This document shows positions 1 to 4,363 of a stretch of 5,968 nucleotides of DNA, piece by piece. The stretch is taken from NCBI GenBank assembly GCA_900554685.1, contig USIG01000106.1:1-5968 (forward strand), read 5' to 3'. Position 1 is the first letter of the stretch, and every line of letters begins with the position of its first letter. This stretch comes from an uncultured Cryptobacterium sp. (GTDB lineage: Bacteria > Actinomycetota > Coriobacteriia > Coriobacteriales > Eggerthellaceae). The notes under the pieces are model-generated. The model did not search any database and had not been told where the DNA came from. It saw nothing but the letters and a program-made list of their open reading frames with translations. The position numbers and the translations under genes are program-made.

Positions 1-18
1 GCCCCCAGAAATGGGGGC
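1..18 (-). terminator. Possible intrinsic terminator hairpin at the window edge
   Basis: A perfect 6-bp GC stem (GCCCCC/GGGGGC) closes a 6-nt loop. The + strand side is followed by CTTACC, not a T-run. If it is a terminator it therefore works on the minus strand, with its U-tract lying just outside the window. It sits outside the insertion-sequence ends, about 50 bp beyond the transposase stop, and could stop readthrough from the element or belong to the interrupted neighbourhood. The missing flank keeps confidence moderate. Confidence 0.4.
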
Positions 19-55
19 TTACCTGGACTTATACAGGAGTTATAGCAACACATTT

Positions 56-75
56 GGGGCCTCGGACTATTTTCC
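56..75 (+). repeat. Right terminal inverted repeat of the IS (transposase 3' side)
   Basis: This 20-nt segment matches the inverted complement of 1506-1525 at 15 of 20 positions, with GGGGCCT and GGAC identical. It overlaps the transposase stop codon (67-69), as is common in compact insertion sequences. Confidence 0.6.
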
Positions 76-1485
76 ATACATTTTAGCTAACATTTCACGG
101 TGTTCTTTGATGGTTGTGCCACCAAGGGACACCTTTATTCTTTTATTGTTATAGAAATCAATATAGTCGTTGATTGCCTGTTCGAGCTCTCTAGAGTTAC
201 CCCACTTTCTTCCGTAATATATTTCGGCTTTCATGCGACCAAAGAATCCTTCGCATGCCGCATTGTCGCCGCTTTTACCTTTGCGTGACATGGATCTAAC
301 GATACCTTTTCCGTTGAGTGTTTCTATCCATCTTCCTCCTCGGTAATGTCCTCCACGATCGGTGTGAATAGTTAAGGTGTGCGGATTGTCTTTACTTTTT
401 ATATTTCTTTTTTCTTGATCAGAAAGAGTATTGAGTGCTCTGTTAAGCATAGAATCCACTAGTTCGTAGTCAGGATGCTTTGATGTTTGCCAAGCAATAA
501 CTTTGCCATCAAAGCAATCAATCATAGGACTTAGATAAATCTTTGAGTCAGGGGCAGCAAACTCACTGATATCGGTGAGCCATAAAGTATTAGGTCTTTT
601 AGCATGAAAGTTTCTTTGAACACTGTCTTTTACTGCAGGTGTAATTTCTCCAATATAGCTTACGAATTTTTTTCTGCGCGTTGCATAATAAACCTTTATG
701 TTCTCTTCTTTCATAAGCCTGCGGACTACTTTTTCAGAGATAAAAAGACCTCGTTGCCTGAGTGCGATCCATATACGTGGAGAACCATATGTTTGACCGC
801 TCATCTGCGAAATCTCATGGATCACTGGTCTGATTTCTCGGTATTTATCGGGCTGTTTACTTGCCCATAAGGCGTAGTAATACGAGCTTGGTTTAAGATC
901 TAGAACCTCAAGTAAAAGCGTTAAGGGAAGTTTGTTTCTAAGATTGTTTACTATCTGAGCTTTGTGTTTGGTTGGCAGTTTTTCCGGGATGCCGCCCGGC
1001 AATTTTTTTGAGAGCTCAAGCTCTTCTTCTAGCACTGCTTTTTCAGCAAGTAGCTTAGCAGCAAGATCTTTTAATTCATCAATATCATCAGGTAAGGCCT
1101 GTTTGAGCTGAGCCTTAGTTTTGTAAATCCCTTCATCAATTTGTTCTTGTTTTGTCATAAGGCCCCTCACCCCTTTGACTCTCCATAGGCGTAGCCATTT
1201 ATAAATACTAGGGTAGCTAACAATAGAAAGATCTTGAGCGATATCACAAATTTCCTCACCTTGAATAGCTCTTTTAACTGCCTCAAGTTTTAGAGTCCAA
1301 GAGTAGCGCTTAGGACTTCGATGAGGATTGCTAGAAGAATTTTTATGAGAGCGCTTGTTTACCCAATCATAGAGAGTGTGACGAGACGGGTAACCAAGCG
1401 CATTAATTGTTTTTGCATAAGACTTAAATCTTTTAAACGTTTTAATGGCGTGCTGACGCTGTTCTTCAGTGTAGGCAACCTTCAT
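67..1485 (-). CDS. IS3-family transposase, single-frame OrfAB type
   Basis: This 472-residue DDE transposase catalyses copy-out/paste-in movement of the surrounding element. Residues about 5-45 and 60-105 look like two helix-turn-helix segments that bind the terminal repeats (IS150-type OrfA). A charged, Leu-rich stretch at about 128-161 is a probable coiled coil for multimerisation. An HTH_21-like linker spans about 185-265. The rve integrase core starts near 297 and holds the catalytic triad D305 (TDIS), D376 (HTDRG) and E412 (ACEGF), giving the canonical D-35-E spacing. Most IS3 elements split OrfA and OrfB and join them by -1 frameshifting; here both halves are already in one frame. The ATG at 1485 is preceded at 6 nt by GGAGG. 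No internal stop or frameshift is visible, so the enzyme looks intact and the element potentially active. Family assignment is confident; the subgroup is inferred. Confidence 0.95.
   Translation of the reverse strand: MKVAYTEEQRQHAIKTFKRFKSYAKTINALGYPSRHTLYDWVNKRSHKNSSSNPHRSPKRYSWTLKLEAVKRAIQGEEICDIAQDLSIVSYPSIYKWLRLWRVKGVRGLMTKQEQIDEGIYKTKAQLKQALPDDIDELKDLAAKLLAEKAVLEEELELSKKLPGGIPEKLPTKHKAQIVNNLRNKLPLTLLLEVLDLKPSSYYYALWASKQPDKYREIRPVIHEISQMSGQTYGSPRIWIALRQRGLFISEKVVRRLMKEENIKVYYATRRKKFVSYIGEITPAVKDSVQRNFHAKRPNTLWLTDISEFAAPDSKIYLSPMIDCFDGKVIAWQTSKHPDYELVDSMLNRALNTLSDQEKRNIKSKDNPHTLTIHTDRGGHYRGGRWIETLNGKGIVRSMSRKGKSGDNAACEGFFGRMKAEIYYGRKWGNSRELEQAINDYIDFYNNKRIKVSLGGTTIKEHREMLAKMYGK
984..1009 (-). 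promoter_or_regulatory. Slippery A7 plus hairpin, candidate -1 frameshift site
   Basis: Read on the minus strand, codons TCA AAA AAA TTG (residues 159-162) form an A-AAA-AAA heptamer in the correct phase for -1 slippage. Three nucleotides later comes a CCGGG/CCCGG stem with a 6-nt loop. It lies where IS3 elements join OrfA to OrfB. A -1 shift here would add 21 codons and stop at the TAG at 938-940. The product would be an OrfA-like protein of about 182 residues (DNA-binding and coiled-coil parts, no catalytic core). Function is inferred. Confidence 0.5.
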
Positions 1486-1491
1486 TTTGGA

Positions 1492-1496
1492 CCTCC
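1492..1496 (-). promoter_or_regulatory. Transposase ribosome binding site, partly in a hairpin
   Basis: GGAGG lies 6 nt before the transposase ATG and fixes the start. Three of its bases form the 3' arm of a 5-bp TCCGT/ACGGA hairpin (1494-1508, 5-nt loop), which may dampen translation. I see no convincing -35/-10 pair inside the element end. Confidence 0.6.
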
Positions 1497-1505
1497 GTTT
1501 TATAC

Positions 1506-1525
1506 GGAATTATGTCCTAGGCCCC
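1506..1525 (-). repeat. Left terminal inverted repeat of the IS (transposase 5' side)
   Basis: This is the inverted partner of 56-75, with an identical GGGGCCT and GGAC core. It lies 20-40 nt upstream of the transposase start codon. Confidence 0.6.
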
Positions 1526-1717
1526 TTTTTTCCTATAACCCGCTTTGTGATTTTGTGTCTTTGCGGTTCCGCAGCGTCACAGCGCTATAGGTTCGTTTTG
1601 GCACTTTGCAGATTTAAACAATAAATCCTCGTACCTGCCTAAGAGTTCATCATTTATCGGTACTAGTCGAATCAATTTGCTCGCACAAGCCCAATCGCGT
1701 CCCCTCAAAAACGCTCT

Positions 1718-1876
1718 TTAGGAAAAAACCCGCTCATAAAGTGCATAAATCAAAATTGCTAACACAATTACGACACCAATAATAAGAAAGATTCGAGTCT
1801 TTTTTCTTTCTTGCTCTTCTTCTCGACGAAGCTGCTCTTCTATTTCTCGTGTTTCTTTTCGACTCTTTTTTGCCAT
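1718..1876 (-). CDS. Small single-pass membrane protein, 52 residues, unknown function
   Basis: I do not recognise a family. The predicted peptide has a very charged N-terminal half (residues 2-28, rich in Lys, Arg and Glu, with a helical coiled-coil-like pattern). One hydrophobic segment follows at about 29-46 (IFLIIGVV... to ...LIYAL), then a short tail ending ERVFS. By the positive-inside rule the basic N-terminus should be cytoplasmic, giving an N-in, C-out bitopic protein with no signal-peptide cleavage site. Support for translation is an AGGAG Shine-Dalgarno (1884-1888) 7 nt before the ATG, a candidate extended -10 promoter upstream, and a composition that switches cleanly from charged to hydrophobic. 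It follows the carbonic anhydrase gene by 196 bp in the same direction and is separated from the IS by about 180 bp. A membrane anchor or modulator role is only a guess. Confidence 0.75.
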   Translation of the reverse strand: MAKKSRKETREIEEQLRREEEQERKKTRIFLIIGVVIVLAILIYALYERVFS

Positions 1877-1924
1877 AAGAATTCTCCTGCTTAGCCCTTA
1901 CAAAACAATCACGCAGTAGATGAA

Positions 1925-1955
1925 ACTATACCATGCTCACTCGATAGTAGGGCAA
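1925..1955 (-). promoter_or_regulatory. Candidate promoter for the small membrane protein gene
   Basis: On the minus strand, TATAGT (1925-1930) is preceded directly by TGG, an extended -10. A TTGCCC (1950-1955) stands 19 nt upstream as a weak, rather distant -35. Transcription would start about 40 nt before the small gene's start codon. This is pattern-based only. Confidence 0.45.
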
Positions 1956-2061
1956 GCCTTTTATGTCATGGCGAGCCACGAGTAAGCCTTTTGGAGCACA
2001 GCAGCCTATTACTACATCAATAGCAAACAAGCCTTCTATAGCCACGACTGCCTTTTATCGT
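1953..2061. repeat. Degenerate intergenic repeats (AAGCCTT / AGCCACGA words)
   Basis: AAGCCTT recurs at 1954, 1984 and 2029, and AGCCACGA at 1974-1981 and 2040-2047. On the minus strand, two blocks share the order AAAAGGC - TCGTGGCT - AAGGCTTG, although their internal spacing differs. The pattern suggests a decayed local duplication. No open reading frame runs through it. Confidence 0.4.
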
Positions 2062-2070
2062 AAAAGGGCA
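2049..2070 (-). terminator. Hairpin directly after the carbonic anhydrase stop
   Basis: The arms TGCC-TTTTA and TAAAA-G-GGCA pair over 9 bp with one bulged base and a 3-nt loop, starting 2 nt after the stop codon. There is no U-tract after the stem on the minus strand. It may be a weak terminator or a 3'-end protecting hairpin rather than a classical intrinsic terminator. Confidence 0.4.
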
Positions 2071-2072
2071 TC

Positions 2073-2621
2073 CTAATCAACTTTGGTAAGTTTTCCTGTC
2101 TGAGAATCAATAATAAATCCCTGAACTTCTACCGAAGAAGGAATCAGGGGATGATGAGCTATGGTCTCTACCGTTTTTCGCACGCTTTCTTCCCCATCGC
2201 CAAATCCCGCAAGCCATTTTTCGAAATCGATACCGCAATAATCCATCATCTCAATATGATCCCGCGAAATTCCCGCCGCCAACATATGATCAATCATCTC
2301 TTTTGCATTCATATGCTGCGCGCCGCAATTGCTATGACCCACTACCATAATGGTAGTAACACCAAGCTCATATATCGCCACTAAAAGACTTCTAATGACA
2401 CTTCCGAATGGATGGGAAATAACGCCGCCTGCATTTTTAATTATTTTTGCATCACCATTTTTCAACCCAAGCGCTGCCGGAAGAAGCTCTGTTAAACGAG
2501 TATCCATGCAGCTCACAATTGCGAGCTTTTTATCGGGATATTTATCCGTCTCATAGCGCTTGTATAATTCGTCTTCAACAAACTTTTCGTTAAAAGAAAG
2601 AATGTCATCGATAGTGCTCAT
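2073..2621 (-). CDS. Beta-class carbonic anhydrase
   Basis: This cytoplasmic zinc enzyme interconverts CO2 and bicarbonate, supplying bicarbonate to carboxylases or helping pH balance. From the ATG at 2621 it is 182 residues. Zinc-site residues are in the expected order: C38-x-D40-x-R42 (CMDTRL), where Asp-Arg is the catalytic dyad, and H96-x-x-C99 (HSNCG). NAGG at about 63-66 is also typical. Length fits the compact prokaryotic clade of the family. The frame stays open back to a TTG at 2636, but I prefer the ATG because GGGG lies 9 nt before it while the TTG lacks a Shine-Dalgarno. It follows the YgbA-like gene by 59 bp with no terminator, so co-transcription is likely. Family assignment is very firm; a symbol such as can or cynT would be arbitrary here. 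Confidence 0.95.
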   Translation of the reverse strand: MSTIDDILSFNEKFVEDELYKRYETDKYPDKKLAIVSCMDTRLTELLPAALGLKNGDAKIIKNAGGVISHPFGSVIRSLLVAIYELGVTTIMVVGHSNCGAQHMNAKEMIDHMLAAGISRDHIEMMDYCGIDFEKWLAGFGDGEESVRKTVETIAHHPLIPSSVEVQGFIIDSQTGKLTKVD

Positions 2622-2680
2622 AGTACTAAACCCCAAAATGCTTATCGTCTCAAACTACAGATAGCTCTAAGCGAGAAGCT

Positions 2681-3043
2681 TTATTTTGTATCTGACTTCA
2701 ACGTTATCTTTTTCACTATATGGCGTATTGCCATAAGAGGATGATGCAATATCATTCGCGGACCGCTGTAAGCCATGATGGTGCGAATACTCGCCCTCAT
2801 TGAAGGCTTATAGCACTGTATTTCACACGCTTCACAAATTCCCTTATGAAGATGAGGGCAATTCTCTGTGCGTTGTATGGCGTAATTCACAACTTCGTAG
2901 CATTCTGCGCAAAGCCCGTTTTCGCCCTGTAAACCACGATGATGGTCATGACAGTAAAGTTGTGCCATAGCCATCACCGTTTTATTATCACGTGCGAGCC
3001 GTCGCTCATCACGCTTAGTATTGTTTTTGCTTTGAGTATTCAT
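2681..3043 (-). CDS. ygbA: YgbA_NO-family cysteine-rich protein (nitrous oxide-stimulated promoter family)
   Basis: The 120-residue sequence matches my recollection of the YgbA family (about 115-120 residues). In Escherichia coli the ygbA promoter is repressed by NsrR and induced by nitric oxide; the biochemical role is not well settled. Seven cysteines are visible: C31 (YCHDHH), C45-x2-C48, C62, C70-x2-C73 and C77, plus H32, H34, H35, H64 and H66. The pattern suggests a metal or Fe-S site, which is inference. The N-terminal 22 residues are basic and polar, followed by an amphipathic segment, and there is no signal peptide. The ATG at 3043 has only a weak AGAAAG-type ribosome site. It sits 68 bp after the FabK-like gene and 59 bp before the carbonic anhydrase, all in the same direction. 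No NsrR-like or FNR-like palindrome stands out upstream. Confidence 0.85.
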   Translation of the reverse strand: MNTQSKNNTKRDERRLARDNKTVMAMAQLYCHDHHRGLQGENGLCAECYEVVNYAIQRTENCPHLHKGICEACEIQCYKPSMRASIRTIMAYSGPRMILHHPLMAIRHIVKKITLKSDTK

Positions 3044-3111
3044 TAAAGCTTTCTTATAGAGAACACCGACACGCGACGCTCTACAAACTAACTTTTGACT
3101 ATCCTTAGAAA

Positions 3112-4050
3112 CTAGCCGTAAATACGCTTCAATTCTGCGTATGCCTCGTCAGCCTGGGTCATAACATCAGTAATAATTTGCTTTACCGGACGAACTTCCT
3201 TCACCAGACCCGCAATCATGCCCGCAGAAAATGCACCATGCTCAATATTGCCGTTGCTTGCATCCGCAACAGAACCACGGCAGAACTGATCCAATTCTTC
3301 GCTACTTGCGCCAGAATCATACAAATCCCAATAAGCCTTCGTGAAAGGACTCTTGATGCAGCGCACCTGCTTTTTGCCATATTCGCCTGTTAATACCGTA
3401 TCGCAATCGGCAGCATCAACGATCATCTGCTTATAGACATCGCTTACCGGACATTCCTCAGAAGCCAAAAATACCGTGCCCATCTGAACACCAACAGCAC
3501 CAAGAGCTAAAGCAGCCAAGAAACCTTTGCCATCAGCAATACCGCCTGCTGCAATAACAGGAATATCCACTGCCTCTACTACTTGGCGAACCATAGGATA
3601 CGTGCACATACGACCAATATGGCCGCCGCCTTCCATGCCCTCTGCAACTACCGCTGTAGCGCCTAAATCCTGCATCTTCTTTGCAGCACGAGCATGAGGG
3701 ATAAGGCAAACTACCTTTACGCCGCCCTCGACCAGAATAGGAACAATAGCATCAGGCTTACCAGCACTGATCGTACAAACAGGAACTTTGAGCTCAACAC
3801 ACATACGAGCACATTCTTCAACCAGATCGCTTTCCATAATCAGGTTAACTGCAAATGGCTTATCAGTAAGAGAGCGAGCGATCTCTACCTGCTCTTTTAC
3901 CCACTGTGCATCATGCAAAGTCGAAGCAATAACGCCCAAACCACCCGCATTGCTTACCGCAGCAGCAAATTTTCCGTCAGTGATATGAGCCATTGCACCT
4001 TGGATAATAGGATATTCAATACCTAATACCTCACAAAGTTCTGTCTTCAT
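3112..4050 (-). CDS. fabK: FMN-dependent enoyl-ACP reductase II (FabK) / nitronate monooxygenase family protein
   Basis: This is a TIM-barrel flavoprotein of the FabK/NMO family, 312 residues from the chosen start. Visible signatures are the N-terminal YPIIQGAMA (about 13-21), SNAGGLGVI (33-41), EGMEGGGHIG (137-146) with the conserved active-site-region histidine H144, the phosphate-binding AAGGIADG (167-174) and VQMGT (188-192). The EGME-GGHIG block and overall length are closest to FabK, which reduces the enoyl-ACP double bond using NAD(P)H and FMN in type II fatty acid synthesis. No other fab gene is adjacent, so a nitronate monooxygenase or another paralogous flavin oxidoreductase is a real alternative. 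The frame opens at a GTG (4065), but the ATG at 4050 is better placed after AAGGGA. Downstream lie the YgbA-like and carbonic anhydrase genes, probably on one transcript. Family is firm; the exact substrate is not. Confidence 0.9.
   Translation of the reverse strand: MKTELCEVLGIEYPIIQGAMAHITDGKFAAAVSNAGGLGVIASTLHDAQWVKEQVEIARSLTDKPFAVNLIMESDLVEECARMCVELKVPVCTISAGKPDAIVPILVEGGVKVVCLIPHARAAKKMQDLGATAVVAEGMEGGGHIGRMCTYPMVRQVVEAVDIPVIAAGGIADGKGFLAALALGAVGVQMGTVFLASEECPVSDVYKQMIVDAADCDTVLTGEYGKKQVRCIKSPFTKAYWDLYDSGASSEELDQFCRGSVADASNGNIEHGAFSAGMIAGLVKEVRPVKQIITDVMTQADEAYAELKRIYG
3945..3974 (-). repeat. Coding copy of a near-duplicate sequence
   Basis: This 30-nt stretch inside the FabK-like gene (codons for about KFAAAVSNAG) recurs as a 28-nt version at 4116-4143 upstream of the same gene, in the same orientation. 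The two differ by one substitution and a 2-nt indel. Confidence 0.7.
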
Positions 4051-4115
4051 GTACGATCCCTTCACCCTAACGCTTTAATGCGATTCTTGTTGGTATGTGG
4101 ATAATCCTCCGCTCT

Positions 4116-4143
4116 CCGCATTGCTTATCGCAGCAGAATTTTC
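4116..4143 (-). repeat. Non-coding near-copy of the FabK N-terminal coding segment
   Basis: This is the 28-nt partner of 3945-3974, lying 66-93 nt upstream of the FabK-like start codon. Read in the matching frame it would give NSAAISNA, resembling KFAAAVSNA. The frame continues as ESGGLS, faintly like GGLGV, and then stops without a start or full domain. It could be a gene remnant or part of the leader. Confidence 0.6.
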
Positions 4144-4170
4144 TTTATAAGAGAATTTCCAACATGTGAA

Positions 4171-4179
4171 AGGATAGCA
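4171..4179 (-). promoter_or_regulatory. Possible extended -10 upstream of the FabK-like gene
   Basis: TGC-TATCCT fits an extended -10 (TGn plus a TATAAT-like hexamer), but no good -35 stands 16-18 nt upstream. If real, it would give a leader of about 115 nt that includes the near-copy at 4116-4143. Confidence 0.25.
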
Positions 4180-4230
4180 TTTTTGGAATACAAACCGCAG
4201 CACACATCGGAAAGCCCACTAAGAAACAAA

Positions 4231-4270
4231 TGCCTTTTAATGCCTTTTAATGCCTTTTAATGCCTTTTAA
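4231..4270. repeat. Four perfect tandem copies of a 10-bp unit
   Basis: TGCCTTTTAA is repeated four times with no mismatch (minus-strand unit TTAAAAGGCA). It is intergenic, about 180-220 bp upstream of the FabK-like start and about 95 bp after the membrane-protein stop. The unit equals about one helical turn, so each copy faces the same side of the DNA. Confidence 0.95.
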
Positions 4271-4323
4271 ACGATACTCCTAGCACCTCTTACAAAAGCA
4301 CTTCCGTCCCAAATTCACCGATC

Positions 4324-4346
4324 AAGAAAAGCGCTCTTGCTTTCTT
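4324..4346 (-). terminator. Weak hairpin after the DUF4013 gene
   Basis: The arms AAGAAAAGC and GCTTTCTT pair over 8 bp with one bulged base and a 6-nt loop, 18-40 nt past the stop codon. There is no clear U-tract on the minus strand, so termination here is only possible. Confidence 0.3.
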
Positions 4347-4363
4347 TTGAAATTTCGTGCCGA

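Larger units (their letters stand above)
39..1539 (-). mobile_element. IS3-family (IS150-like) insertion sequence
   Basis: The element is defined by a complete transposase flanked by imperfect terminal inverted repeats. The inner IR core reads GGGGCCT-n-GGAC-n4-TTCC at 56-75 and, inverted, at 1506-1525 (15 of 20 positions match). An outer GTTATAG at 39-45 is mirrored by CTATAAC at 1533-1539. The distance between core and outer part is 10 nt on the left and 7 nt on the right, so the exact tips are uncertain. A length near 1.5 kb suits the IS3 family. The tips do not show the usual TG...CA, and I see no 3-5 bp target duplication next to them. This means either an old insertion or boundaries misplaced by a few bases. 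Confidence 0.7.
4051..4363. other. Gene-free spacer between the membrane protein and FabK-like genes
   Basis: These 313 bases hold no supportable gene. From the upstream end on the minus strand they contain a bulged hairpin after the membrane-protein stop (4324-4346), the four-copy 10-bp array (4231-4270), a possible extended -10 (4171-4179), an AT-rich imperfect palindrome around 4138-4161, the near-copy of FabK coding sequence (4116-4143) and the ribosome site for the ATG at 4050. Confidence 0.7.

Noticed and set aside
30..45. Target-site duplication flanking the insertion sequence
   Set aside because: Trying several possible tip positions, the 3-5 bases outside the left end do not match those outside the right end, so none is reported.
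1562..1586. Two adjacent short hairpins (TGCGGTTCCGCA and AGCGTCACAGCGCT), considered as a tRNA arm, attachment site or terminator
   Set aside because: Stems are only 4 bp, no T-run follows on either strand, and no acceptor or anticodon structure can be built around them.
2622..2636. Upstream TTG start giving a 187-residue carbonic anhydrase
   Set aside because: TTG lacks a Shine-Dalgarno, and the GGGG immediately after it is better placed to serve the ATG at 2621.
3044..3111. NO-responsive operator (NsrR- or FNR/DNR-like palindrome) before the YgbA-like gene
   Set aside because: No convincing dyad with the expected spacing is visible in the 68-bp gap. The gene is more simply explained by readthrough from the upstream gene.
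4051..4065. Upstream GTG start giving a 317-residue FabK-like protein
   Set aside because: The ATG at 4050 follows AAGGGA at usual spacing and matches the family's MKT-type N-terminus. No ribosome site precedes the GTG.
4060..4124. 19-codon frame (MRRAEDYPHT...) upstream of the FabK-like gene, possible leader peptide
   Set aside because: No ribosome site before its ATG, no run of a regulatory codon and no attenuator-like stem-loops follow it. It overlaps the degenerate near-copy of FabK sequence.
4231..4270. Tandem 10-bp array considered as a CRISPR or replication-origin iteron array
   Set aside because: Repeats abut with no spacers, which excludes CRISPR. No rep or dnaA gene or DnaA-box cluster is present, so an origin claim is unsupported.
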